The notes beneath the pieces were generated by a model. The model worked only from the letters and a program-made list of their open reading frames with translations, did not search any database and had not been told where the DNA came from. DNA of 64,000 nt from Diatrype stigma (taxonomy: Eukaryota; Ascomycota; Sordariomycetes; Xylariales; Diatrypaceae). Location of the stretch: positions 124,001-188,000 of the forward strand of contig JAKJXP020000053.1 of assembly GCA_022225965.2 (NCBI GenBank). The letters run 5' to 3'. This document shows positions 22,187 to 33,614 of the stretch, piece by piece (positions within the stretch are counted from its first letter, which is position 1; each line of letters starts with the position of its first letter). Made by a program: the position numbers and the translations under genes.

Positions 22187-23968
22187 TCACCAAGCGGAAT
22201 GTCCGCCATCGATCCGCAGATCGGCGCCCGTCATGAAACGGCTGGCATCGCTGAGCAGGAAGACGGCGGCGCCGCGGTAGTCCTCGGGCCGGCTCAGCTT
22301 ACCGAGCATGTTCTGGCGGGGCCACTCGGCCTCGCGCTCGGGGAATTGCTCGAACAGCGCCCGCACCATGTCCGTGACGATGTAGCCGGGGGAGATGGTG
22401 TTGACGCGGATCCCGTGCTGGCCCCACTCGGCCGCCAGGTTCCGGCCGAGCTGCAGGACGGCCGCCTTGGACGCGTTGTAGACCCTGTTTGTTGTTAATT
22501 GTTTTGGTTAATTGATGCAGAACAAACAGCAAGGATAATCTGTGCAAGGATCCGGGGTGTGCGTGGCCAAATACATAGATAGGTGGATGGGCTATGTGAG
22601 AGGAGAAGTGAGGGCCTCAGGTGGTGTGGTTGAGTTGCCTTGTTCAGGGAGAGGCACAGGGGGGCGAGCGGGGGTGAACGTGTTTAGAACAAAAAGGGGA
22701 GGGTGTCAAGCTGAAGAAAGAAACTTCCAAAAAGGTGCCAAATATCTCAATCAAGAAAGAGGTAGGAAAATCCAGAAGTGGTTCGAACCCAAAAAAGAAA
22801 GCACACTCACGGGCAGAGTAACCCCCGGTTTGCCACGGACCCGCTCATGCTCGCGATGAGGGCGATGCTTCCCGGGCGATTAAGCCGAACCATCTGGCGG
22901 GCGACAGCCTGTGCCGTCATAAGAGAACCAGTAACATTCACGCTAAGCATGCGGTCGGAGTCGACGGCCGAGTAGTCCAGCGCGGGCGTCTCTTGCTGGA
23001 TGCCCGCGGCAGCGATCAGCCCGTCCAGGCGGCCGCCTCTCTGGTCGGCGATGTCGCGCGCGATCGCGTTCAGCTCCTCCACGCCGTCCCGCACATCCAC
23101 CCGGTGGTACGTCAGCGGCGTAGCCAGCTCGGTGACGGCGCGCGCCGCCACCGCCGCATACTTGCTGCCCGGGCCGGGCTCCGGCTGGCGGTCGAAAACG
23201 TGCACTGTTTGTTTGTTTGGGTGTGGGAGCAAAGCAGCTCGCGCCCCGTCTAGTTAGAAAAATGGTTTTTTCATTCATCAAATCTGACTTTGTCTTCCTT
23301 CCCGCCTCCCCCCACCCCTTCCCCCTTTTCTTTTTCAGTTTTTCTTCTTTCTTCTTCTATCTCTGTTCCCCTTAGGAACGAATGCCTTTGGTGTCCATGG
23401 TGTGGGCCTCGGATTAAACGAGGGTGGGGGAAATGAGAGAAAGGAAAGGAAAAGGGGGGCAGGATAGGGGGTATGGGGGAAAGGTACGAAACGAGGCTTA
23501 GTTCACTTTGCCCAGGGTTTCAGGGGACACAGGCAGAACGGTTAGTCACGTACCTAGCGCACCCGCTTCCAGCAGAGCTTCCGTCTGCACGAGGCCGAGA
23601 CCCTGGGCCCCGCCCGAGACGACGATGACCTTGTCCTTAAGGCTGAACTCGGGAAGCATGCCCGTCGGGCCGCGGACGGTGGAGTTGGCACTGAGGTTCC
23701 TCGCCGTTGTGCTAAATAATCTCCGGCTAGCACCGCCGTCTCCACCGCCCCGGGTCTTACTAGTCGCAGCAGTAGCGGCCATATGGTGGAAGGATCGCCG
23801 ACTGATCGGCGGCGGAAGCCCCGCCGAAGTAGTAGAGGCTGACTTGTCAGGCGTTTCGCAGGCAGCAACAGCGCTTGAAGACAGCGCTCGACGCGGTGAC
23901 GGTGCCAACAAGCGCCTTCCCATTATGGGGGCGATGACTTGTGAGCATTTGGGAGTAACAGGGGCCAT
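22187..23968 (-). CDS. Short-chain dehydrogenase/reductase, mitochondrial-type, with an apparent frameshift
   Basis: Three exons are read on the minus strand: 23968-23554, 23204-22811 and 22485-22187. Introns are 349 bp (23553-23205, GTACGT..CAG) and 325 bp (22810-22486, GTGAGT..CAG). The product is a classical SDR resembling polyol dehydrogenases such as D-arabinitol 2-dehydrogenase. It has the cofactor motif SGGAQGLG (about residues 118-125), the active-site Ser in IASMSGS and the YNASK dyad (Y272, K276). An Arg/Ser-rich N terminus of about 100 residues with RRLFSTTAR suggests mitochondrial import. The last exon is open in one frame through YNASKAAVLQLGR and continues in another frame from LAAEWGQHGIRVN. 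The join falls at 22440-22442, where three T's stand in place of the two expected. Whether this is a real mutation or an assembly error cannot be told here. Confidence 0.82.
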
Positions 23969-26900
23969 AGTTTCTTTCTTTTCCTTCTTTGGTTTTCTTC
24001 GTTTTTCTTTTTACGCTTCCTTCCCTGACGTAGGTTGTCAGGGTTTGGGTGAGTGCAAGTGGTATATTCGTATACTCGTATAAAACACAAACAGATGACT
24101 TGATGATAAAGAAAAGGAATGGGAGACTCGGCCTTTTCCCCCCTAACGGAAAGCACCCCTTTCAAGAGAAAGTAATGTCTTTGTTTGCAGATTCTTCGGA
24201 GAGTAAAAACTAATACAAAGACGAACTGCAGCCAAGGCGGGTAAGGTAGGGCACGTGGTAAAGATCTCCGGGCGAACAACGGATCGTGACAAGAACCAAG
24301 ATTATTAACGACGATCCTCGATCTCTTCTTCGTAACCTGGAGCTACGAGTAACCAAGTGACTAATGGTAAGGGAATCCGAGCCGAGCACTCGCTCCCTCG
24401 GGCGACATATATAGAGGAAGAAGAACCGGGGATCCGATCCTCTTCGCTCTGGGCTGGCTAGCTACCTACCTAGGCCAGCCGGTCCGTGTTCTGTGCCACG
24501 CATTCTAGACGAGGTGTGTAGGTAGGTAAGTTAAGATTATAGTAGTAAGTCGTATATCTTACTTACCTACCAGAACACATGATGTGTACGTACATGCATG
24601 CAGGGCATCAGCAACAGCTCCATTAAGTTGGGAATTATTCGGCGGACGTAGAATGCCAAGGAAAGGAATACCAAGCCGCCCCTCCCCCATCCGTCTCTTT
24701 CGTCTTATTAGGGTTCACATCCTAGCAGGCCGGCTAGCCGACGAGAAGCGAGGTAGGGAGGATGTCTAGGGAGGTAGGCAGTGAAGAGACTCAGGCCCTG
24801 GCCATGAGTGACTTGGGTCGGTGACCACTGGTCATTAATGATCACCAAAATGGCAAAGCAGGGAAAATGACTTATAGTATTGAGCAAGAGAGCCTACGCT
24901 ACCCAGTTAGAGTTGTCCACCGGCTCGCTCCGTCGAGCCTGGGCTGTCTCTGGGTTCGTGCGGGTAATTCAAGGGAACGTGAGGGAACGTGAGGGGGACC
25001 GGTGAGGGAAAAGTAAGTACTCAAGAATCTGATATCTGACAGGGAGGTAGGTACCCGCGTTGCCGGAGATGGCAGTTGGGCTCCCCCGGACGAGATACAG
25101 GGTGCATAGGTAGGTACAACCTGGAAGGAATCGGGGTTTCGTTCCTCCCTCCACGTTGTGTCATCTCTGATACAACATCCTCGAGACGTCATCGTGCCGT
25201 GGTAGTAATTCTGGGCAACTACGTACATATTCTCGTCGCTCCTGCTTGATGTCCTGGCTCTGGCTTTGCCTCACGTCTCATGTCTGATGCCTCCTGCTTT
25301 CTGCCTCATCGTCCACTCTGGATACTTACTTAGGTATCACAAGCTGCTAGGGACAAACCAGGCCACCCATGGGTGTCTATAATGGTGTCGCCGCCGCCGC
25401 TAGCTATTAGTTTACTTACCCAGGTAGTTTGGGGAGTGAGCTAGCAAAACATGTATGTGTCCGGGTAGGAAGCACATCGTTTAAACTTCTCGGGTTTCCT
25501 GTTCCAGGAGTGCCGCAGTCTTCTTTCTCGAGAGTAAGCAGCCTAAGAGCAAGTGGATCTGGTCGAGTTAGTTTGTTTGCTGGCCCAAAGTTATCATGAC
25601 TTCAAGGTTGCGTGTCATGCGCCGGCCAATTCGAACTCTCTTTGGCCTTACCTAGCTTTCTACTACGTATGTGTGGGCGTGGCGTAGGTAGTATGTAAGT
25701 AGGAAGGTAAGGTAGGCAGGTAGACATACTGAATGCCTGCCTACTGCATGCTTCGTGGGCTGGTAGGAGGTAGGTAGGTAAACTACCTAGGTAGGTACAA
25801 CTAACCCCCTCAAAGGTTTGTTTGACTCGCCCCACTCGATCCTGCACACATTCCAATATCGTTTGACCACATGTAGGTAGATATACCTAGGTAGGTATGT
25901 AGGTAGGTATGTAGCTACAGTTAGGTAGGTAGGAGGAACAAAGGGTCCTTCAATGGGTTGGCAAGTTGAGTCGACTGCTCTTACTGGCTCTATACTAAGC
26001 AGTATCTAGCAGGTCTAGTATGTAGGAAGGCACGCTGGCATGTGTCGGTACGTGTCCAGATCCTTGGATATATTAAATGTACAGGCGTATATAGCTCCGA
26101 GTATATGCATGCACGCATTGGGCCAATCCCCATGCGTGGCGTAGGAGAATAAAGAATACAGAACTGCAGTGCCTACGGTAGGTACCTATAGTAGCCCAAA
26201 ATCTGGCGTGCGGAGCGGGTAATAGGCGATGCCCCCGCAGCGCAAGGCAGCTCACGAGATCTCGCTTCTAGCCCTCCTACCTAGGTATACTAAGCACTTT
26301 CTTGTATGTGCTGAGGTAGGAGGCATGTACGTGCTACCCCTTAGGTAGGAAAGTTGCTCGGCGCGCAGCTTATTTCCCCGGAGCCCCGCATGTAAATCTG
26401 GGGGTGGGCGGCTCTCTCTCACTCCCTAACCCTAGAGTCCCTACACGGCCTACACCCCGCATCTGGGCCAAGCCACTGGGCCTCGTCAGGCCGAGAGGAG
26501 CAATGGAAACTACCAAAGATACCTGTTCGTTGGCTGCGCGAAACGGCGGGGAAAAAAATGAATAAATAAATACAGGTAGGTAGAGGACAAGACAAAATAC
26601 ATAAGAGAGAGAATTAACAGAATGGAAAGAAAAGCTGGTGAAACCAAGGGAAACATCGGGCGCCGAGGGCAGGCACGTATGACCTCGTCGCTTCGATGTT
26701 GAATAAGGGGGGTAGGGGTAGGGGGTAGGTACAAGGCACGGGAATAATCCCCTCAGGCTCCGTCCGGGGTAAGCCACCTACTCTGCTACTGTAGGCAGAA
26801 ACTTGCTGGGGGGTCCTTCCAGCTAGCCATCCGGCTGGGCTCTACCATCCCTGCTTTTTCCACGCTATATACCTCCGTAGATATTTATATTCCGCTGCAT

Positions 26901-28742
26901 CCCATCCCCAGGCCCGAGTGGAGCTCACGCCAGGATGGCTGCAGGTGCAGGTGGTTAGTACCCACATACCCGCCTACCTGCCTGCCTACACAGCGACATA
27001 CTGTTGACGACATCGTTCCCCAAGGATAAATTGCCTGCCTTCCTTCCATGTTCATTCATACCTACCTGTGCCTTAGCGACGGTGCATGGCGTCCGCATAT
27101 GCAGCTCTGCCTTCTTTGCTCATGTGCTCATGTGCCCATCGGGTGTTACGTGTTCTATGACTATGACAAGTCCTCCCCCTTTTCCTTCTTCCTCCTTGTG
27201 GTGCAGGAGGTAGTGACCATGAATGTTGTTCCATGTACGCCGGTATCATCAAACCCACGGGACACTCCGCCAAGACGTCCGACTATCCCAAGCCTGGTTC
27301 CTTGCTTTCTCACCGACTGGGCAAGGTAGGCATCTACTTTCCTCGGCTATAGGGAACCATCAGGACGAGTGCATTGAAAGATTTCCCCCCGAGCCGCCTT
27401 GGAGCCAGCCCGTCATTGGCAACGGCATATGCACCCGCGAGAACGGATGTCTTGGAAGGCCGATATGCGTAGTACCTAACTAGTATAGCAAAGAAAGGCA
27501 ACCATGAAGGCATCCATCCATTTGCCCGCAGACGCCTTACCACCTACCAGCTGCCACCTAACTACTACCTACTGCATTTGTCGAAAAGACTCTGCAGCAG
27601 CTGACTGATCTGGGAAATGGGGGGCAAGGGGAATACTGCATCGGGAAAGCCGCCCTGCTAAGAACCTTTGCTTTCCGCTCCCAGGGCAGTCAGTCAGTCG
27701 GTACCCCACGAACCCACGAACCCACGAACAGAGTCAATTCCGATTTGGCCCACCACATGACGTGGGAAGTGAACTAAGAGGCTGCGGTCACAGCAGAGCC
27801 GCAAATGCAATTAGTCAGTCGGGCAACTGCTGCAGCCTCGCGTGCTCGACTCCAACGAGGGTTGCACGGCGGCATGCGTGGGGGTCGGGGTTGCACAGGC
27901 GTGAGATATTCGAGTAGTGCTGACAATGGCGATGATAACCGTGATGTACTCTGATAACATCTCGGCATATATACCATGCCTATGATATGATACAACGATA
28001 TAAGTGCTTCGTTATTTCACGGAGATCCACCCCTATCCTAGAAGCTACATACCTAGCTCCCAGTTACCATGCGCAATCTTCATTCCAACTTGGGGGGGGG
28101 CAACCCCGAACTCCTTAAACGGAGGGTAAAATATAAGAAGACGTATTCGTCTACTCACAATATAAGTAGTACCTACTGCACCACCCGCATTTCCCCCGTG
28201 ATATATCTTATGATAGCTTTAGCTCTAATAAGACCTGTTTAATAAGGCCGAAACCGTAGCTAGAGGGTTGAAGCTGCTAACTGCGCGCCTTGAACCGAGT
28301 AAATATCCACCCGACTCTATTGATCTAACGGAAGATCAAGACCAGTCTGATGCTGCACAGCGTTGTTATAAACGGCCATACCAGCCACAGCCTTATCAAA
28401 GTGATAAGAAGAAGTGTAGTTACCTAGTAATACACCAATGTCTTACAGTTATCAGGGGGCTGGCTGTTCGGTATACTCGGCGGTAGATCACTTGCACAGC
28501 TAGATATTACCCAGAGGTTCATCAACGCACATATAACCAAGTTTTCATATAATTACCTAGTATCGTACATATTAGCCTAGATACCTACTTACGTATATGT
28601 ACTTCTCCTAAAAAGAAAGAAATGATTGTTCCGCTTCAGCACAAGAAATGAAAACCCCCCCAAAAAATCACGATGCCGCATCACCCACCCACCGACCCAC
28701 CGCCTGAGAACGAAACCATCAAACCCCTCCCCTCCGTTCCCG
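23969..28742. other. 4.8-kb gene-free stretch rich in AGGTAGGTA motifs
   Basis: No supported gene was found on either strand. The first part is the promoter side of the dehydrogenase. Many TAGGTAGG and CCTACCTA runs occur, densest at about 24455-24560 and 25680-25935 and again at about 26160-26350, often arranged as the palindrome CTACCTAGGTAG. A short tandem of CCCACGAA lies near 27703-27728. Frames of 60-135 codons present here have no start or family support. Confidence 0.55.
25675..25935. repeat. Cluster of AGGTAGGTA / CTACCTAGGTAG motifs
   Basis: This is the densest cluster of the motif that recurs in intergenic DNA of the window. Within 260 bp there are several GTAGGTAGGTA runs and at least two complete CCTAGGTAGGTA palindromic cores. 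The role is unknown; it could be a simple repeat or a regulatory motif. Confidence 0.6.
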
Positions 28743-31700
28743 TCATCCATCCACCGCCACCACCGTCCCCCACTCCAGCAGCAGCCGAAACAAGTAGACC
28801 TCCATGTCCTCCCTCCGGACCGCGCGGCGCGCCCACTTGCGGCCCTCGGCCGCGATCCAGCGCGCGTCCTCCTTCCGGCTCTCCGTCACCTGCGGGCGCG
28901 GCCCCCCCTGCTCTCCATCACTCCCACCGCTCCCTGCCCCATACCCGCGGTACTTCAGCCCCGCGAAGTAGGCCAGCGTGCTGTGCAGGCCGTGGTACCG
29001 CGGGTCGACGGGCACGAAGTGCACCCACGCCGCCAGCCGCTCCGTGTACCACTCGCGGAAGATGGACGACACCACCGGCACGCTGTTGGAGCGCAGCGCC
29101 CGGAGCAGGTCCCGCGGCGGGCCGTCCGGCCCGTCCAGCAGCACCGCGTACCGCTTGTCGCTGTACAGTGGCTTGCCCGGCGAAGCTGGCTCGGCGAAGC
29201 CGAACTCGCGCTGCATCAGCAGGCAGTCTTCCGTCTCGCAGGGGCCCCCCGCCCCCGAGCCCGACCCCGAAGAAGAATGGGCGAAGGAGAAGCTGAGGGG
29301 GAGGTGGCCGTTGATCGCCTGCGCGGGGACGTCTTCGTAGTGGAACTTCACCTGCTTGTCCTTGGTGTCCCTCGTCGTTTCGTACCCGATGATCACGGGG
29401 ACGTGGTCGGCGGCGCTGGCGTTGTTGGCCAGGTGCACGAGCCGCTGGGTGTGGCCGCCGCGGAGGGACTGGTGCGTCAGGAACCGGGCCGTGTCCGAGA
29501 TGTTGCCCTGCCAGAAGGCCTGGTGCAGCTTCCCGTCGAAGGCGATAGGGTCGACAGCGTGCTCGTTGCCGTTGCCGTCGCCGTCGTAGTCCTCGTCGGG
29601 CCGCACGAGCGGGATGAGGATGTCGTTGAAGCCGCCCGTCTTGGACCGGCTGAAGAGCGGCAGCAGCTCGTCGTGGTACAGGTCGAAGCCGTGCGGCGTG
29701 GTGAAGAAGTCGTGCAGGGCGAAGAGGTCCGGCTGGTGGCACAGGTCGAGCGACTTCGGCCAGTCCGACAGGAACTCCCCCTGCGAATGGGGCGCCGCGC
29801 ACGCCGCGCAGAAGTCACGCACGTTCCACCAGGGCACCCGGGCCCGGCTCGGGGAGCCCGGGCGACACGTCAGAGCTTGGAGGTGGCGGAAGGTTTGCGC
29901 GGGAACAAAGGATTCGGACGTCGTCGATTCAGGGGGGTTCATTATAGAACCGTCATCGCGATCGTAGTTGCGGTTGCGGTTGTTATCCGGTGTCGTGGTG
30001 GTGTCGCCCATCACCCGGCGATCCTGAAGTCGGTTGTTGGGCAGGAGCGCAAAGGGTGACTTGCTGCTACCAGATTTTGTCATACTCTGAATATCCTCCC
30101 AAGGAACCAAGACCCTCGGACGTTCAGCCAGATTAATTGCAATAGACATGGAAGGCAAGTGCTCCGAGAAACTAGATATCATGGAGACGGCTTCGTCTAA
30201 AACCCGCTTCTGCGACGCATCTGATGGCTGGTTATGATGTGCTGTGCCATCGGCGATGGTAATAACGCCAACGTCTGGCAAACCCTTCAGAAATTCGAGG
30301 CCGTCGCGGATCCTCTGCGGATGCATACCTCGAAAAGGCAGGATGTCCTTCTCGATCTGGTCGAACTTGTCGATGATGGGCGACTTCCGCTGCTGCGCGA
30401 AGTCGAACCATTTGTCGAAGTTAGGGGGCGGGTCGCGGCCGTTGTGTCGATCTTTGTACTCCCTAACTGCGGAGTTCAAGGAGGTGCTGACTGAAGCATA
30501 ACGTAGCCACCTGTCGGAACTAACTCTGCCCTTGTACACGAGATCGTAGACGGGATGCCTATCCATGGCTTTGCTCTTGAGGGGCGCTAAGATGGCAGAC
30601 GCGGCCAAGGTCGCTATCAGAAGCAGGATCAGAAATGCGCGCCCGATCACCACAACCGACCGCATGTTATTTGCGTACAGGAACACAGTGAACCCAGACG
30701 ACAGGAGTGTCAGCGAAAATATTGGTTGCAATAGCATGATCTGTTGGTATGTCCCGAGTAGCAAGATACTGTGAACGCTGATGCTAGTCCCTAAAACGAA
30801 GGAAGAGATCGCCACAGGTGTGAGGGGAGACGATTCGCAAATCCATAGCGTGGTAGACGTCAAGAATGACCCCAAGACAATACCCGTACCAAGGATGTCG
30901 AAGAAGTAGATAGAATCGAAGCCCCATAGAGGCTGATAATCTACCGCTGAACGGTCTTGAAAGAGCTGAGTTGCGAGCCACAAGAAGCCCACGGCGAGGG
31001 CTGATAACAGCGAGATACGGCAGAGCATACGAAGGCGTGCCCTCGTCGTTCGTGCCCAGCAAAGGGCTCGCCAAAGCATGACGATAATAGTAGCATCGAT
31101 GGCGACACCCAGGCATTGGAACAGGATAACAACCGAGCGCTGATCAAGCACGGCCGAGCAGAAATAGGTAGACTTGGCGCCCAGTCCCAGCCCCAAGTAT
31201 GAGCCGTAACTGAAGATGATAGTGCTGAGCAGTAGCGTGGTAGGAGAGGTCACTACCCAGGCCTTGAAGTCTTCCCAGAAGCTTCCCCACATGTCTTCCG
31301 GCTCATCAGACTCGACCTGCGCCGGGCGATGGGATAAGAACTCGTGGAAAGCCAGGAGCACGGGTAGGAACGCCTGGACGTGGGTTAGTATGCATTCGAC
31401 ACCGACTGCCTCTACCGGCTTGTCGGGTGGGTAGGTTCATTTACCTCGACGCCGCGTGAAGCGCATTGGAAGTCATATACGACTCGATGCGTGAGCTCCA
31501 GCCGCAGGACAATGAGAATAATAACACAGGGAACGTAAAAACGGCGAGGCCGTTGGGGAAGCGGAGTGTGGAGAGCGTTGATGACAGCTCCTGAATCTAC
31601 CCATTCATGCGCATTAGTAGACTGTGAAGGCGCGTTCTTACAACAGCCACAAGGAATTAACGGGGTAAACGAGGAAGACAGGCAAATCAACTCACCGAAC

Positions 31701-32072
31701 CTTCCATCTGCACCCGGGAGCCATTTGGAGTAAATGCTTGCGGCGAAGAACACGCCTCCTGAAATGAGTAGGAGCAAAGATGAGGAGAGTCGAGGATAAT
31801 CTGCGGAAGATTTGTCAGTAATATGAAGTAAGCAAGATGATCTTTTAGTAACTTGCCTATGAGCGAGTGTCTATCGGACGTATAGTACAGCCAAAGAAAG
31901 GAGGCCAGCGAGCTACACGGTATATCTATAGTCAGGAACCGGCTATTCCGAGACGGGGCTGGTGGGTGGTGTCACTGTCACTGTCGTTGTCGCTGTCACT
32001 GGTGTGGTGGCCCCCAGCTCAGGGGCTTCGGACTCACCAGGCTTGGATCGCTGGGCCTGCACCTCGAACCAT
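28743..32072 (-). CDS. Polytopic membrane protein with CAP10/GT90 glycosyltransferase domain
   Basis: The minus-strand exons are 31942-31857, 31800-31696, 31596-31445 and 31373-28743, preceded by a first exon that is less certain. One model uses ATG 32072 with exon 32072-32038, giving 1002 residues. Another uses ATG 32104 with a different acceptor at 31958. The N-terminal half has about ten hydrophobic helices. The C-terminal half is a CAP10 domain (glycosyltransferase family 90, related to fungal xylosyltransferases of the secretory pathway). It shows DPPPNFDKWFDFA before the domain, then GGFNDILIPL, a WQGNIS block, and YSDKRYAVLLDG followed by VPVVSSIFREWY. The intron 31856-31801 begins GC rather than GT (GCAAGT), a known minor donor. 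Others are 31695-31597 (TACTAAT branch) and 31444-31374. A Golgi or ER location and glycan synthesis are inferred. The domain call is firm, the 5' end is not. Confidence 0.85.
31971..32000. repeat. GTCACT/GTCGCT hexamer repeat near the GT90 5' end
   Basis: About five imperfect hexamers of the GTCACT type lie in the predicted first intron or leader of the GT90 gene. This low-complexity stretch is part of why the first exon is uncertain. Confidence 0.6.
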
Positions 32073-32104
32073 GATAGCAACACCGGCACGGGCACCGGCA
32101 GCAT

Positions 32105-33614
32105 AGGAATGCCAAATATATATACAATAGCCCCGTTGGTGGAAGAGACGAATTAATGCATTGGTACCATTGGTATATTTACGTTCCCCTTTATGTCCCC
32201 CTCTTGTAGCAACAGTATCTTACAAAATACAAAATGCAATCGCGGGAACAGTGACGAGATGTCGAGAGAAGCGCGATTGTATTAGTTTAGGGAGACTCGA
32301 AACCTGTTTCGGCTGCAGGTGGGTTGGGCTGTGGCTTAGCTAAAGGTGCAGGTACCTGCTTGTATTGTACAATCCCGACAATGGATGTGTAGGGTCCGTG
32401 CCTCGATTACGTACTACATACGTATATAGTAATGTTGCCGCTTATCTCGAGTCGGATCTCACGATTCCAGAGGCCAATGCAGTCAATGCAGTATTATGCA
32501 CGAGAGTCATCACTCAAGACACAACCAATCGCCAGATACGATGAGGTTTGCACTCTTCCTATCACAGTGGTAGCAGTAGCAGTAGCAATAGCAGTAGCAG
32601 CAGCAACAGCAGCAGCAGCATCTTACTTCTTCTTCTTCTTCCCCTACTATATTACTCTACAAAGCTAGCCTAGCCTATCCGCACTCTGCTGCCACAGAAC
32701 CTAAAATGTAGTCAGCAGTACCTAAGCAAGATTGATATGCCGCCTTTGTTTTCCTCCGAGCTGGTGGGGGGTCCAGCGGTCGGGGTCTAGCTGTCGGGGT
32801 CCAGCTGTCGTTGGACCCTGGTATGTCGGTGCTACCAACACAGCGATACAATCTCTCTTCTCGTCCGTGTCCGGCCGTGTACAAAAAAGATCTCAGGGCA
32901 CGCCTGCCAACAAGTTACAAGCCCCTGGTCCGTCTTTCCGTCGAGTGTGAGAAATCAAAGATCACGCATGCCATGCTAGAACCAATAAATGCAACCGCCC
33001 TCGAGGCGATGGGGGCATCATCATAACAGAGACGGTGGTAGGGTGCCGCCGGTGATGATGCCGTAGACGGGAACTATGTCCCGCCGAATCTAGGAAAACC
33101 ATAGGAGATGATGGATCTGTGTGGAATATGCACAACGCGGTTTCTTTAAATGCTAACAGATGGTTGTGGTCGGATCAAGAAAGGAAAAGGAAAAATAAAA
33201 CAAAGAACATTAAAACACGGGACGACCGCCGCCAATAAGAAAACCTGGTTGCATCTACTCCTGCCAATTTACCGACAACTCCCTGCCCTTGCAAAGCCTT
33301 TCGTCAAGATCAAATTGTTTTTCTCTTCCGTCAAGTAGGAGAATTAGGTGCTGCATATTACGATGATGGCTGGGACGTAAATAAAAGGTCGTGATGATGT
33401 AGGTGGAGATGCAGACGTGGACTAGTAGGACCTCCGGCCTGGGATACTCCAAGAGCTGAGAGTTTTCATTCGTCGGGAGTTTCCATCAATGTTGTATACA
33501 ATCCGAAATCCGAGCTATATCGAACGCCGTTCCTAGGGAGAAAAGAAGGGCCATACGGGTTAGGGATTCTAACGTATGCTTAACGCGCCTTGGTGTCGAG
33601 CCTAGTGCCACTTA
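32105..33614. other. Intergenic between the GT90 and kinase genes
   Basis: About 1.5 kb holds the promoter side of the GT90 gene and the 3' flank of the kinase. It contains a trinucleotide repeat at 32569-32641. No gene is supported. Confidence 0.5.
32569..32641. repeat. Trinucleotide microsatellite (GTA/GCA, then CTT)
   Basis: A run of AGTAGC and CAGCAG units about 50 bp long is followed by a short CTTCTT run. It lies in non-coding DNA. Confidence 0.8.

Noticed and set aside
28626..30059. Long plus-strand open frame of 477 codons opposite the GT90 gene
   Set aside because: It is antisense to a well-supported CAP10 domain, has low-complexity Arg/Pro/Val-rich translation and arises from high G+C codon bias on the other strand.
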